Source: Flavobacteriaceae bacterium
GTDB taxonomy: Bacteria > Bacteroidota > Bacteroidia > Flavobacteriales > Flavobacteriaceae
Length of the DNA stretch: 64,000 nucleotides
Direction: 5' to 3'
Assembly (NCBI GenBank): GCA_024743095.1
Contig: JANSXF010000007.1
Coordinates: 32,148 to 96,147, forward strand
Both the position numbers and the translations under genes were made by a program. Positions 27,685 through 37,668 of this stretch are shown one piece after another (position 1 is the stretch's first letter; the number at the start of each line of letters is the position of its first letter). The notes under the pieces were generated by a model that was given only the letters and a program-made list of their open reading frames with translations, searched no databases and was not told where the DNA came from.

Positions 27685-28224
27685 ATGAACCAAAACAGGG
27701 CAGCCATACGTTACGCAAAAGCAACCTTGGATTTCGCAGTCGAAAAGAAAGCGGCCGATGCCGTGGAAAAGGACATGCGGGAGATAGCTGCGACCATTTC
27801 TGAGAGCGTGGAGCTTCAAAATATGTTGGAGAGCCCGATCATAAAATCAGAGGTAAAAAAGAACAGTTTGTTGGAAATCTTCCATGGGGCCAACCAAATC
27901 ACCAAAGGACTTCTTCAGACGTTGATCAGCAACAAGCGGATCGATATGCTGCAGGAAGTGGCCTTTAAATACATCGTTCTCCACGAAAAATTGAAGGGCG
28001 AAGAGGTAGCTTATGTTACAACTGCCGTTCCATTGACTTCCGATTTGGAGAAGAAAATTTTGGAAACGGTTACCAAGGCGACCGGAAACAAGGTCACCCT
28101 GGAGAATAAAATCGATGAGAGCATCATCGGGGGATTTGTGCTAAGGGTAGGAGATACCCAATACGATGCGAGCATCGCGAACAAATTGAACGGATTAAAA
28201 AGAGAATTTACAAATAGTCTATAA
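27685..28224 (+). CDS. atpH: F1 ATP synthase subunit delta
   Basis: This 179-residue protein has the delta (OSCP) pattern: [21 protein letters not shown] at the N terminus and [25 protein letters not shown] near residue 139. It links the b stalk to the top of the alpha3beta3 head. It is followed two bases later by atpA. Confidence 0.96.
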   Translation: MNQNRAAIRYAKATLDFAVEKKAADAVEKDMREIAATISESVELQNMLESPIIKSEVKKNSLLEIFHGANQITKGLLQTLISNKRIDMLQEVAFKYIVLHEKLKGEEVAYVTTAVPLTSDLEKKILETVTKATGNKVTLENKIDESIIGGFVLRVGDTQYDASIANKLNGLKREFTNSL

Positions 28225-28226
28225 AA

Positions 28227-29807
28227 ATGGCAGGAGTAAAAGCCGCTGAGGTATCAGCAATTTTGAAAAAACAGTTATCAGGTTACGAAGCATCCGCTTC
28301 TTTGGATGAAGTAGGTACCGTATTACAAGTAGGTGATGGTATTGCCCGTGTATATGGACTTTCCAATGCCCAGTACGGGGAGTTGGTAGAGTTCGACGGG
28401 GGCATGCAGGGTATCGTTCTTAACTTGGAGGAAGACAACGTTGGTGTTGTATTGTTGGGCCCGTCCAAGGAAGTTGTGGAAGGCGCTACTGTTAAGAGAA
28501 CCGAGCGTATCGCTTCCATCAACGTTGGTGAAGGGATTGTTGGCCGTGTGGTGGATACTTTGGGCAAGCCTATCGACGGTAAAGGACCTATCTCTGGTGA
28601 AACCTACGAGATGCCTTTGGAACGTAAGGCTCCCGGTGTAATTTTTAGACAACCTGTTGACGAACCTATGCAGACAGGTATCAAGGCTATCGATGCCATG
28701 ATTCCGGTTGGTCGTGGACAAAGGGAGTTGGTGATCGGTGACAAGCAAACAGGAAAGACTACCGTCTGTATCGATACCATCCTTAACCAAAAGGAATTTT
28801 ACGATGCAGGTGAACCGGTGTACTGTATCTACGTTGCCGTAGGTCAGAAGGCATCAACGGTTGCCGCCATCGCCAAAACGTTGGAAGAAAAGGGTGCTTT
28901 GGCCTATACGACCATTGTTGCCGCCAACGCTTCCGACCCTGCCCCGATGCAGGTATATGCTCCTTTCGCAGGTGCAGCTATCGGTGAGTTCTTCAGGGAT
29001 ACGGGCCGTCCGGCCCTGATCATCTACGATGACTTGTCAAAACAAGCGGTAGCTTACCGTGAGGTTTCCTTGCTTTTGAGAAGACCTCCAGGACGTGAGG
29101 CATACCCTGGCGACGTTTTCTTCTTGCACTCAAGATTGTTGGAGCGTGCCGCCAAGGTTATCGGTGATGATGATATCGCAAAAAATATGAACGACCTTCC
29201 AGAGTCGTTGAAATCGATAGTAAAAGGGGGTGGTTCTCTGACTGCACTTCCTATTATCGAGACACAGGCAGGTGACGTTTCCGCGTATATCCCTACCAAC
29301 GTAATCTCCATTACCGATGGTCAGATATTCTTGGAGCAGGACTTGTTCAACCAAGGGGTCCGTCCTGCGATCAACGTGGGTATCTCCGTATCCCGTGTGG
29401 GTGGTTCCGCGCAGATCAAGTCCATGAAGAAAGTGGCAGGTACCTTGAAACTTGACCAGGCCCAGTTCCGTGAATTGGAAGCTTTCGCCAAGTTCGGTTC
29501 CGATTTGGATGCCGCTACCTTGAACGTAATCGAAAAAGGACGTAGAAACGTGGAGATCTTGAAACAAGGTCAGAACGATCCATTTACCGTGGAAGATCAG
29601 GTGGCCATCATCTTTGCCGGTTCCAAGAACCTGTTGAGGGATGTTCCTGTGGATAAGGTAAAAGAGTTTGAAAAAGATTACTTGGAGTTCTTGAACGCCA
29701 AGCACAGAGATGTGTTGGACACCCTTAAAGCCGGTAAATTGACCGATGAGGTTACCGATACATTGACTGCTGTTTGCAAGGACCTTTCAAGTAAGTACAA
29801 AGCATAA
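28227..29807 (+). CDS. atpA: F1 ATP synthase subunit alpha
   Basis: This 526-residue protein has the P-loop GDKQTGKT near residues 171-178 and the regulatory-site signature [14 protein letters not shown] near 386. Length and order are normal for alpha. Subunits beta and epsilon (atpD, atpC) are not in this operon, as is usual for Bacteroidota. Immediately after its stop lies a 63-base palindromic element before atpG. Confidence 0.98.
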   Translation: MAGVKAAEVSAILKKQLSGYEASASLDEVGTVLQVGDGIARVYGLSNAQYGELVEFDGGMQGIVLNLEEDNVGVVLLGPSKEVVEGATVKRTERIASINVGEGIVGRVVDTLGKPIDGKGPISGETYEMPLERKAPGVIFRQPVDEPMQTGIKAIDAMIPVGRGQRELVIGDKQTGKTTVCIDTILNQKEFYDAGEPVYCIYVAVGQKASTVAAIAKTLEEKGALAYTTIVAANASDPAPMQVYAPFAGAAIGEFFRDTGRPALIIYDDLSKQAVAYREVSLLLRRPPGREAYPGDVFFLHSRLLERAAKVIGDDDIAKNMNDLPESLKSIVKGGGSLTALPIIETQAGDVSAYIPTNVISITDGQIFLEQDLFNQGVRPAINVGISVSRVGGSAQIKSMKKVAGTLKLDQAQFRELEAFAKFGSDLDAATLNVIEKGRRNVEILKQGQNDPFTVEDQVAIIFAGSKNLLRDVPVDKVKEFEKDYLEFLNAKHRDVLDTLKAGKLTDEVTDTLTAVCKDLSSKYKA

Positions 29808-29811
29808 CAAT

Positions 29812-29874
29812 TGTCATTCCCGTGAAAACGGGAATCCATGACCAAAAAGATTCCGCACTTGTTGCGGAATGACA
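29812..29874. repeat. REP-like double palindrome between atpA and atpG
   Basis: Two hairpins lie side by side: ATTCCCG (29816-29822)/CGGGAAT (29829-29835) and ATTCCGCA (29850-29857)/TGCGGAAT (29863-29870). The outer arms TGTCATTCC (29812-29820) and GGAATGACA (29866-29874) also pair, giving an alternative long-range structure. This is the layout of dispersed intergenic palindromes (REP/BIME class). It fills almost the whole gap between the two genes; no second copy was found in the window. Confidence 0.75.
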
Positions 29875-29883
29875 AACAAGAAT

Positions 29884-30744
29884 ATGGCGAATCTAAAGGA
29901 AATACGTAACAGGATATCATCCATCTCATCAACGATGCAGATCACCAGTGCCATGAAGATGGTTTCTGCTGCCAAGTTGAAGAAGGCCCAGGATGCCATT
30001 ACGGCGATGCGTCCGTATTCCGATAAGCTGACCGAGCTCTTGCAAGGGCTCAGTGCCAGTTTGGAAGGAGACGGTGGAAGCGAGTATGCCGACAAGAGGC
30101 CCGTAAACAAGGTTTTGGTGGTTGCCATTACCTCGAACAGGGGGCTTTGCGGTGGATTCAATTCGAATATCATCAAGCAGAGCAACAATCTGGTATCCAA
30201 CAAGTACCCGGGCAAACAGGTCGATTTCTATACCATTGGTAAAAAGGGAAACGATATCCTTAGGAAAAGGCACACCATTTTGGGCGACCAGAGCCGTGTA
30301 TACGATGATTTGACCTTCGAGAATGTTGCCGAGATCGCCGAACTTTTGATGCGTTTGTTCACCAAGGGGGATTACGATAAAATCGAATTGGTGTACAACA
30401 AGTTCAAGAACGCCGCTACGCAGATTGTGATGACAGAGCAGTTCCTGCCCATTGTTGGAGCAGAAGGTGATCAGGCCATCGCGGCCGATTATATTTTTGA
30501 GCCATCAAAAGTGGAAATCGTCAAGGAATTGATACCTAAATCCTTGAAGACACAATTGTTCAAGGCCATTAGGGACTCCTTTGCCAGTGAGCACGGTGCC
30601 CGTATGACGGCCATGCACAAGGCAACGGACAATGCCGCGGAGCTTCGAAACGAACTGAAGTTGACCTACAACAAGGCCCGTCAGGCTGCCATTACCAACG
30701 AAATCCTCGAGATTGTTGGCGGTGCAGAGGCATTGAACAATTAG
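29884..30744 (+). CDS. atpG: F1 ATP synthase subunit gamma
   Basis: This 286-residue protein starts MANLKEIRNRISSI, the gamma N terminus, and ends in the matching helix TYNKARQAAITNEILEIVGG; together these form the rotating coiled coil. The frame is open five codons further upstream (29869), but those codons would read into the palindrome, and 29884 fits the family. Last gene of the operon, followed by a strong terminator. Confidence 0.96.
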   Translation: MANLKEIRNRISSISSTMQITSAMKMVSAAKLKKAQDAITAMRPYSDKLTELLQGLSASLEGDGGSEYADKRPVNKVLVVAITSNRGLCGGFNSNIIKQSNNLVSNKYPGKQVDFYTIGKKGNDILRKRHTILGDQSRVYDDLTFENVAEIAELLMRLFTKGDYDKIELVYNKFKNAATQIVMTEQFLPIVGAEGDQAIAADYIFEPSKVEIVKELIPKSLKTQLFKAIRDSFASEHGARMTAMHKATDNAAELRNELKLTYNKARQAAITNEILEIVGGAEALNN

Positions 30745-30767
30745 AATTATACTATTTCTATATAAGT

Positions 30768-30797
30768 AAAGGCCACCGATCAGGTGGCCTTTTTGTT
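30768..30797 (+). terminator. Terminator of the ATP synthase operon
   Basis: GGCCACC (30771-30777) pairs with GGTGGCC (30783-30789) around a 5-base loop, followed by a T-run starting at 30790. It lies 24 bases after the atpG stop. Confidence 0.92.
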
Positions 30798-30870
30798 TTT
30801 CTTAGGATAATAAGGTTTAGGTAGTAACGGCTTTTATGTAACTTGTAGCACCTTAAAGAAGCAACACCTA

Positions 30871-32334
30871 TTGAATCCACTTAAGAGGCTTTTTAAACAG
30901 ACGTTCATCTACGGTTTGGCCACGGTATTGCCGCGGGTGCTATCTTTCTTGTTGGTGCCGTTGTACACCTCGGTAATGGAACCGGAAACCTATGGCGAGA
31001 TTTCTGTGATCTTCTCCTGGTTTGCCATTTTTAATGTGGTGCTCGCTTACGGAATGGAAACGGCGTTCTTTCGATTTTTCAATAAATATCAGGAGAAGGA
31101 GAACGTGGTCTCCACTTCCTTGATTTCCCTTTTGATGACCTCCTTTCTCTTTTTTGTGGCAGCATTACTGTTCAAGGAGACCTTCGCATCCATGATAGAT
31201 GTCCAAAAATCCTTGATCATTTATATCATCCTGATCCTGGTTTTGGATGCACTGGCCATTGTTCCATTTGCTTGGCTGAGGGCCAACGAGCGTCCGCTGC
31301 GGTATTCCATTGTAAAGGTGGTCAGCGTAGCGATCAATTTGGTGCTGAACATTTTCTTCTTGACCCTTTTGCCAAAGATGGCCGAAAGTGGGGCATCCCT
31401 ATGGTCTGAAATCTATAAAGAGGATTTTCAAATTGAATATGTCTTTATCGCCAATGTTATTTCCAGTGGCGTTGCCTTTTTATGGGTGAGCGGTATTTAT
31501 TTCGATACCAAATATCGCTTTGATAAAACATTATGGAGGGAAATGCTCAAATACTCCCTGCCCATTATGGTGGCCGGGCTTGCATTTACGGTAAATGAAG
31601 TGTTCGACCGTATCCTTCTCGATAGATTATTGCCCGGGGAGATTGCAAAGGCAGAGATAGGAAAATATTCCGCCTGCTATAAATTGGCCGTCTTTATGAC
31701 GCTGTTCGGCACCGCGTTCCGATTGGGGGTGGAACCTTTCTTTTTCAGCCATGCCAACACCGAAAACCCGAAAAAGGCCTATGCCCAGATCACCAATTAT
31801 TTTGTGATCATGGGAAGTATGATATTCTTAGGTGTGATGGTGTTCATCGACCCCTTAAAAAAATTATTGGTCCGCGATCCCGCTTTTTGGGATGCCATGG
31901 AGATTGTTCCCATTATACTCTTGGCCAGTTTCTGCTTGGGTATCTATCACAACCTCTCGGTATGGTACAAGGTGACCGATAGAACAAAGTTTGGCGCCTA
32001 TATTTCATCGGCGGGGGCCATCATCACACTGGTCATAAACATAAGTTTGATCCCCAAAATAGGATATATGGCCTCTGCATTGGCCACCTTGGCCGCCTAC
32101 GCAAGTATGATGCTGTTGTCCTATCACTACGGGAAAAAGTATTATCCCGTGCCCTACAACATGCGAAAGATCGTGTTCTATCTATCCGTATCGCTCGTGT
32201 TTTCAATACTTTCGTTCTATGTTTTTAATAGAAATTTAATAGCCGGTAGCGTACTGTTTTTGTTATTTTTGGGGTTAACCTACAGGATGGAAGGAGATAA
32301 ATTAAGAAGCATATTTATAAAGCGTGAAAATTAA
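30871..32334 (+). CDS. Oligosaccharide flippase family membrane protein
   Basis: This 487-residue protein has about 14 membrane helices and a N terminus ([20 protein letters not shown]) typical of flavobacterial Wzx-type flippases. It differs from the Wzx at 1967-3460 in sequence and base composition and belongs to a core operon with dut and a sugar nucleotidyltransferase, so it may flip a conserved envelope lipid-sugar. The start is TTG at 30871; the end overlaps dut by 11 bases. Confidence 0.88.
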   Translation: MNPLKRLFKQTFIYGLATVLPRVLSFLLVPLYTSVMEPETYGEISVIFSWFAIFNVVLAYGMETAFFRFFNKYQEKENVVSTSLISLLMTSFLFFVAALLFKETFASMIDVQKSLIIYIILILVLDALAIVPFAWLRANERPLRYSIVKVVSVAINLVLNIFFLTLLPKMAESGASLWSEIYKEDFQIEYVFIANVISSGVAFLWVSGIYFDTKYRFDKTLWREMLKYSLPIMVAGLAFTVNEVFDRILLDRLLPGEIAKAEIGKYSACYKLAVFMTLFGTAFRLGVEPFFFSHANTENPKKAYAQITNYFVIMGSMIFLGVMVFIDPLKKLLVRDPAFWDAMEIVPIILLASFCLGIYHNLSVWYKVTDRTKFGAYISSAGAIITLVINISLIPKIGYMASALATLAAYASMMLLSYHYGKKYYPVPYNMRKIVFYLSVSLVFSILSFYVFNRNLIAGSVLFLLFLGLTYRMEGDKLRSIFIKREN

Positions 32335-32758
32335 GATCATCAACAAATCAGGGCATAAGTTGCCGCATTATGAAACCCTTGCCTCGGCGGGAATGGATTT
32401 AAGGGCCGATATAGGGTCGCCCATAACATTGAAGCCCTTGGAAAGGGCCATTGTCCCCACAGGGCTATATATGGAGCTTCCTGTGGGCTATGAAGCACAA
32501 GTAAGGCCACGAAGTGGGTTGGCGGCAAAAAAAGGGGTCACGGTACTTAATGCGCCCGGAACTATTGATGCTGATTACCGGGGGAATGTCGGGGTGATTC
32601 TGGTCAATCTTTCCAATGAGGATTTTACCGTGGAAAATGGCGAGCGCATTGCCCAAATGGTGATAGCAAAACACGAACGTGCCGAGTGGGAGGAAGTTGG
32701 GGCCCTCTCAGAGACCGATAGGGGCGAGGGGGGATTCGGAAGTACCGGCACCAAATAA
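32324..32758 (+). CDS. dut: dUTP diphosphatase (dUTPase)
   Basis: This 144-residue trimeric-type dUTPase hydrolyses dUTP to dUMP and pyrophosphate. The five motifs are present: AGMDLRA (about 22-28), RPRSGLA (about 62-68), the uracil loop [13 protein letters not shown] (about 80-92), the [11 protein letters not shown] segment and the C-terminal GEGGFGSTG. The start is GTG at 32324, inside the end of the flippase gene. A strong palindrome follows the stop. Confidence 0.97.
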   Translation: MKIKIINKSGHKLPHYETLASAGMDLRADIGSPITLKPLERAIVPTGLYMELPVGYEAQVRPRSGLAAKKGVTVLNAPGTIDADYRGNVGVILVNLSNEDFTVENGERIAQMVIAKHERAEWEEVGALSETDRGEGGFGSTGTK

Positions 32759-32768
32759 AAAGAATGTC

Positions 32769-32793
32769 AGGTCGAGCCCGGGCGAGACCTTTT
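32769..32793 (+). terminator. GC-rich palindrome / likely terminator after dut
   Basis: AGGTC (32769-32773) and GACCT (32786-32790) frame a CCCGGG core, followed by TTTT. The composition resembles dispersed intergenic palindromes of flavobacteria (TCAGxTCGAG...), so it may be a repeat element serving as a partial terminator between dut and the nucleotidyltransferase gene. Confidence 0.6.
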
Positions 32794-32818
32794 AAATAGC
32801 GTATAACTTTAAAAGATA

Positions 32819-32832
32819 CCCGCCTTAGCGGG
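32819..32832 (+). repeat. Small hairpin in the leader of the nucleotidyltransferase gene
   Basis: CCCGC (32819-32823), CTTA loop, GCGGG (32828-32832). It ends 7 bases before the ATG at 32840 and overlaps the expected ribosome-binding region, so it could lower translation initiation. No other structure is seen in the leader. Confidence 0.4.
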
Positions 32833-32839
32833 CATTTAT

Positions 32840-33856
32840 ATGAAAATAATCGTACCCATGGCGGGAAGAGGGTCCCGTTTAAGACCACACACCTTGACAG
32901 TGCCAAAACCATTGATTCCCGTGGCGGGAAAGCCCATCGTACACCGATTGGTCAGCGACATCGCCAAGGTGTTGGGAGAGCCCATTGAAGAAGTCGCCTT
33001 TATTTTGGGCGACCCGGCCTTTTTTGGTGACGATGTGGTGGAAAGTTTGATGGAACTGGCCGATGAACTGGGAGCCAAAGGATCCATTTACAGACAGGAT
33101 AGACCACTGGGAACAGGCCACGCCATAATGAGCGCCAAAGCGTCCTTGAGCGGCCCTGCGGTCATTGCGTATGCCGATACCTTGATCCGTGCCGACTTTG
33201 ATCTCGATAAATCTGCCGATAGCGTCATTTGGGTAAAACAGGTAGACCGGCCGCAAGCCTATGGGGTGGTTGAGTTGAACCAAAGCAATGAGATCGTTGA
33301 GTTGGTCGAAAAACCACAGGAGTATGTCTCTGATCTGGCCGTAATCGGCATTTATTATTTCAAGGATGTGGAAGTGCTCAAAAATGAACTTCAGCACGTA
33401 TTGGACAACGATATTACCCATGGTGGAGAGTATCAAATCAATGACGGCATCAAACGCATGATGGACAAGGGCATGAAATTTGTTCCAGGTAAAGTGGACG
33501 AATGGATGGACTGTGGCAATAAAAATGTGACCGTGGAGACCAATCAGCGGATGTTGGGCTTTTTGGAGAAAGAAGGGGAGCAAATGGTGGCCAATTCCGT
33601 AAAGCGGGAAAACGCCAATATTATTGAACCCTGCTTTATCGGCGAGAACGTGGTTCTCAAAAATACAACAGTGGGCCCATATGTTTCGGTCGGTGCCAAT
33701 ACCGTTTTGGAAAACTCAACGGTTAAAAATAGCCTGATACAGAGCCATAGTAAAATAACCAACGCCAACTTGGACAATGCCATGATCGGTAACCATGTGG
33801 TCTATAATGGTAATTTTGAGACCATTAGTATTGGAGATTATTCCGTTTTGGAATAA
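32840..33856 (+). CDS. Sugar-1-phosphate nucleotidyltransferase with C-terminal beta-helix
   Basis: This 338-residue protein has the N-terminal signature MAGRGSRLRPHTLTVPKPL (NTP-binding loop and catalytic Lys), then a GTGHAI segment near residue 91 and a YADT metal site near 111. After residue 250 it has hexapeptide-like turns (NIIEPCFIGENVVLKNTTVG) forming a short left-handed beta-helix. It makes an NDP-sugar for envelope glycans, probably from glucose-1-P or a GlcNAc derivative; the substrate is not predictable. Confidence 0.9.
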   Translation: MKIIVPMAGRGSRLRPHTLTVPKPLIPVAGKPIVHRLVSDIAKVLGEPIEEVAFILGDPAFFGDDVVESLMELADELGAKGSIYRQDRPLGTGHAIMSAKASLSGPAVIAYADTLIRADFDLDKSADSVIWVKQVDRPQAYGVVELNQSNEIVELVEKPQEYVSDLAVIGIYYFKDVEVLKNELQHVLDNDITHGGEYQINDGIKRMMDKGMKFVPGKVDEWMDCGNKNVTVETNQRMLGFLEKEGEQMVANSVKRENANIIEPCFIGENVVLKNTTVGPYVSVGANTVLENSTVKNSLIQSHSKITNANLDNAMIGNHVVYNGNFETISIGDYSVLE

Positions 33857-33899
33857 CTTTAGAATAGCTTTTGGTTTGATGGGGACTTAGGATGTTACT

Positions 33900-34817
33900 A
33901 TGAAAAAGGAACTTCTTGTTTGGATGGTTTTGGGAGCATCAATACTGATGCATGGCAATACCTATGCCCAAGAAGAGCAGGAAAGCGCCGAAGTCTACCT
34001 TGAAGAATATACCGATGAGTTTCAAGAGAACTTCTTTGAGGCATTAAAGCAAAAGAGTATCCAGAACTACGATAGGGCAGCGGAACTTTTACTGAAATGC
34101 AAGCAGTTGGAGCCCGATAACAGCGTAGTGGATTACGAGTTGGCCAAAGCATATATGCTGGATAAAAAATATATGCAGGCCCAGGACTACGCCCTTGCCG
34201 CATTGTTATCAGAACCCACCGATTATTGGTATTTGGATAATTTGCTCACCATTGTGGACAAACAGGGAAGTCCCATAGCAAGCATTAAACAAAGAATACC
34301 ATACGACAATCAGAAGCTACGGCAGAACATGGCCGTTTCGTTGTTTAAAATGAAAAAGTACGGGGAAGCTTTAAAGGTGTTGGATGATTTGGAGCGTTCT
34401 CAGCTGAAATCGGACCTCCAAGGAAAAATAAAGGATTCCCTCCAAAAAGAGGAGCGACCAGAAACGCCCCCAGTGGTTAAAAATGAAGCTGATTTGGATG
34501 ACCCGGTCGCAAAGTTAAAAGCGGGAATGGAGCAATTAATTGCAGCATCCAATTTTAAAACGTTGTTGGGCGATTCCCAAGAAGCCTTGGATACCTATCC
34601 GTTGCAGCCCTATTTTTATTATGCCCATGGCACGGCCTTGAACCATACGGGAAACCCAAGTAAAGGGGTCGAGGTTTTGGAAAGCGGCCTTGACTATCTT
34701 TTGGATGATGCTGCTCTGAGGAATAAAATTTACCGGCAGCTTTCCGAAGGGTATTCTAAAATCGGAAACACCCAAAAAGCGAACGAATATTTGAACAAGA
34801 TCAATTCAGGACTATAA
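33900..34817 (+). CDS. Exported TPR-repeat protein
   Basis: This 305-residue protein has a signal peptide ending at about NTYAQ (residues 20-24) followed by helical repeats of tetratricopeptide type (EALKQKSIQNYDRAAELLLK near 44, YELAKAYMLDKKYMQAQDYA near 79). It is probably periplasmic. The stop codon and the next ATG share one base (TAATG), so it is coupled to the DUF4292 lipoprotein and may work with it in outer-membrane assembly; function unknown. Confidence 0.85.
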   Translation: MKKELLVWMVLGASILMHGNTYAQEEQESAEVYLEEYTDEFQENFFEALKQKSIQNYDRAAELLLKCKQLEPDNSVVDYELAKAYMLDKKYMQAQDYALAALLSEPTDYWYLDNLLTIVDKQGSPIASIKQRIPYDNQKLRQNMAVSLFKMKKYGEALKVLDDLERSQLKSDLQGKIKDSLQKEERPETPPVVKNEADLDDPVAKLKAGMEQLIAASNFKTLLGDSQEALDTYPLQPYFYYAHGTALNHTGNPSKGVEVLESGLDYLLDDAALRNKIYRQLSEGYSKIGNTQKANEYLNKINSGL

Positions 34818-35596
34818 TGAACCTATATAAGAACATATCCAGAGTCGCCTTGATAATAGCCTTTCTTCTTACACTTGGTGCCTGCAAAAGTACCAAGTCC
34901 ATCACGGGAGGGGAAATCGATCCAAAGTTATCGGCAAGGAACATCATCAATGCCCATTATTCCCATGAGCCCAAGTTCAAGACGTTGAGGGGGCGGGTCA
35001 AGATTGACTATACCAACGGGGACGATTCCCAAGGGGTAAACGTAAGTCTTCGAATGGAAAGGGACAAGGTGATATGGATCAGTGCGCCACTTGGTGTGGT
35101 CAAGGCCCATATTACTCCAGAGAAGGTGTCTTTCTACAACAAGCTCCAGAACGAATATTTTGATGGTGACTTTAGTTATCTAAGTGATATGCTGGGAACG
35201 GAATTGGACTTTGAAAAAGTACAGAACCTGTTACTGGGGAATGCTGTCATGGATTTACGAAAGCAGAGGTTCAATTCGCAAGTGAACAATGGCAACTATC
35301 AATTAAAGCCAAAAGCGGCACAGGAACTCTTTAAGATTCTTTTTCAGTTAGAGCCCAAAAACTTCAAAATAGCCTCACAACAAATTTCACAGCCCCAAAA
35401 TTCAAGACAGTTAATGGCTGTATATACCTATCAGGATATTTCTGGGAAAATATTGCCCGAGGATATAAAAATAGTGGCGGAGGAAAAAGGGGAGCTAACA
35501 ACGATAGATTTGAGTTTTCGTAACTTGGAACTCGATAAATCCATGACATTTCCCTATAAAGTACCCAATGGCTACGATAAAATTACATTAAAGTAA
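34817..35596 (+). CDS. DUF4292 lipoprotein (LolA/LolB-like fold)
   Basis: This 259-residue lipoprotein has a signal peptide ending in LTLGAC (lipid Cys near residue 23) and a beta-rich domain with LRGRVKIDYTNGDDSQGVNVSLRMERDKVIWISA near residues 60-90, typical of DUF4292. These proteins are thought to share the lipid-binding LolA/LolB fold, suggesting lipoprotein or lipid handling at the outer membrane. It lies between a TPR protein and the EnvC-like gene. Confidence 0.88.
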   Translation: MNLYKNISRVALIIAFLLTLGACKSTKSITGGEIDPKLSARNIINAHYSHEPKFKTLRGRVKIDYTNGDDSQGVNVSLRMERDKVIWISAPLGVVKAHITPEKVSFYNKLQNEYFDGDFSYLSDMLGTELDFEKVQNLLLGNAVMDLRKQRFNSQVNNGNYQLKPKAAQELFKILFQLEPKNFKIASQQISQPQNSRQLMAVYTYQDISGKILPEDIKIVAEEKGELTTIDLSFRNLELDKSMTFPYKVPNGYDKITLK

Positions 35597-35597
35597 T

Positions 35598-36824
35598 ATG
35601 AAAGATAAATTTTCATATTGTATTTATTGTCTGATAGTTGTATTTTTTATTTCAGCAAGTTCGTTTGCTCAGACCAGTGAGCAAAAGGCTTTGGAATCGA
35701 AACGTGAGCGGTTGCAAGAGGAAATCAAGGAAATCAACAGATTGCTCTTTGCCGAACGTAAGGAAAAGGGAACTGTTTTGGACCAGATGGAAGCCCTGGA
35801 CAATAAAATAAATGTCCGTCAGGAACTTATTCGTGTTACCAACCAACAGTCCAATTTGCTCAACAGGCAGATCAATGTCAACATCAGGAATATCAGTAAG
35901 CTCCGTGAAGATTTAAAGATTTTGAAAGAGGACTATGCCGAGCTCATTGAAAAAACCTATCAGAACAAGTCGCAGAACAACCGTTTGATGTTTCTATTGT
36001 CCTCGGAAAATTTCTATCAAGCCTTTAAAAGGCTTCAATACATGCAGCAATATGCCAAGCACCGTAAGAAACAGGGTGAGGGAATAGTTGAAAAAACCCA
36101 GGAGCTTACCCGATTGAATCAGGATTTGGTACGTCAACGAAAAGAAAAGGACCAACTTATTGCGGAGAATCAAAAGGCAAAGGCGGAACTTTCCAAGGAA
36201 ATTGAGTCACAAAGGAGCCTTTTAACGAGTATAAAACAGAACGAAGCCAAATACACCTCGGCCATCGCTCAAAAGCAAAAAGAGGCCCGTAAGATTGATC
36301 GAGAGATAGAGCGAATGATCAAAAGCGCAATAGCAAGTTCCAACAAGAGCTCCGGCAAGTCGACCAGCAGTGCAACATTTGCACTTACGCCGGAGGCAAA
36401 ATTGCTGGCGGATAATTTCTCTTCCAATAAGGGAAGGCTCATCTGGCCGGTGGAGAAAGGCGTCAAAAGCCAAGGTTATGGGGTCTATGCCGATAAACTG
36501 TATCCGGGCATCAAACATAGGAACAACGGAGTGACCATCACAACCGATAAAGGCAGTATGGCAAGGGCCATTTTTGAGGGTGAAGTTATTGCCATTTTAT
36601 CCGTGCCGGGCGGAAACAAAGGGGTGCAGATCAAACACGGAAATTACATCAGTACCTATTACAACCTTTCCATTCTCTTTGTGAAAAAAGGGGATAAAGT
36701 GGCCGCCAAAGAGGCATTGGGAGAAATAAATACCAATCGGTTGGACGGCACTACCAAACTGAAATTTTATCTTTATAAGGACTCCGATCGCCTGAATCCC
36801 GAAGATTGGATCTATCAACTGTAA
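35598..36824 (+). CDS. EnvC-like murein hydrolase activator (degenerate LytM)
   Basis: This 408-residue protein has a signal peptide (1 to about 24), a long coiled coil (about 25-245) and a C-terminal M23/LytM domain (about 285-408). The zinc ligands are lost: the H-x3-D site reads KHRNNGVTI with Val instead of Asp, the H-x-H region reads KLKFYLY, and the YxHL segment reads YYNLS. Like E. coli EnvC, it should therefore activate amidases at the division site, not cut peptidoglycan. Last gene of the envelope operon. Confidence 0.9.
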   Translation: MKDKFSYCIYCLIVVFFISASSFAQTSEQKALESKRERLQEEIKEINRLLFAERKEKGTVLDQMEALDNKINVRQELIRVTNQQSNLLNRQINVNIRNISKLREDLKILKEDYAELIEKTYQNKSQNNRLMFLLSSENFYQAFKRLQYMQQYAKHRKKQGEGIVEKTQELTRLNQDLVRQRKEKDQLIAENQKAKAELSKEIESQRSLLTSIKQNEAKYTSAIAQKQKEARKIDREIERMIKSAIASSNKSSGKSTSSATFALTPEAKLLADNFSSNKGRLIWPVEKGVKSQGYGVYADKLYPGIKHRNNGVTITTDKGSMARAIFEGEVIAILSVPGGNKGVQIKHGNYISTYYNLSILFVKKGDKVAAKEALGEINTNRLDGTTKLKFYLYKDSDRLNPEDWIYQL

Positions 36825-36828
36825 CACT

Positions 36829-37665
36829 ATGAAAGAAATAACAGATTTACAGGGCTCTTTTGAATTGCACAATGGGGTCCAGATGCCCTATTTTGGATTG
36901 GGCGTGTATCAATCCGAGGACGGAAGCGAGGTCATCAATGCGGTAAAAGCTGCATTGAACCATGGCTATCGCCATATCGATACCGCTGCCATTTACCATA
37001 ATGAGGAAGGTGTAGGTACAGGAATTCGCGAAAGCGACGTGGACCGGAAAGATGTTTTTCTAACGAGCAAGGTGTGGAACACCGACCAAGGCTACGACAC
37101 CACCCTTAAAGCCTTTGATGCCAGTTTGGAACGTTTGGGCACCGATTATTTGGATTTGTACCTGATCCATTGGCCAAAGGGCGAAATTTCCAAGGAAACC
37201 TGGAAGGCACTCGAAAAGTTGTACAGGGAAAAACGGGTGAGAGCCATTGGGGTGAGCAATTTTCTACAGCACCATTTGGAAGATTTGTTGACCTCTGCGG
37301 AGATCATTCCCATGGTGGACCAAATGGAGTTCCACCCGTATTTGGTGCAACAGGATCTAATCGATTTCTGTGACTCCAAGGGCATTCAATATGAGGCTTG
37401 GTCTCCCTTGATGCAGGGAAATATCTTTGATCTCGAGGTTATGAAAGGTTTGGCCTCCAAATACAACAAAACCATTGCCCAGGTCGTCTTACGATGGGAC
37501 CTTCAAAAAGGTGTGGCCACCATTCCGAAATCATCCAAAGAAGAGCGTATCAGAGCTAATTCCGACCTTTTCGATTTTGAATTATCAAAAGAGGATGTAA
37601 AACTGCTCGAAGGATTGGAAAAAGGCAAACGATTCGGCCCAGACCCTGATAATTTTGCTTTCTAA
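36829..37665 (+). CDS. Aldo/keto reductase
   Basis: This 278-residue TIM-barrel NADPH-dependent oxidoreductase has a full catalytic tetrad: Asp and Tyr in HIDTAAIYHNEEGVG near residue 46, Lys in LTSKVWN near 78, His in LIHWPKG near 111. The cofactor segment IPKSSKEERI near 228 is present. Four bases separate it from the EnvC-like gene, but its role there is not obvious. It resembles the 2,5-diketo-gluconate/methylglyoxal reductase group; substrate unknown. Confidence 0.93.
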   Translation: MKEITDLQGSFELHNGVQMPYFGLGVYQSEDGSEVINAVKAALNHGYRHIDTAAIYHNEEGVGTGIRESDVDRKDVFLTSKVWNTDQGYDTTLKAFDASLERLGTDYLDLYLIHWPKGEISKETWKALEKLYREKRVRAIGVSNFLQHHLEDLLTSAEIIPMVDQMEFHPYLVQQDLIDFCDSKGIQYEAWSPLMQGNIFDLEVMKGLASKYNKTIAQVVLRWDLQKGVATIPKSSKEERIRANSDLFDFELSKEDVKLLEGLEKGKRFGPDPDNFAF

Positions 37666-37668
37666 AAC

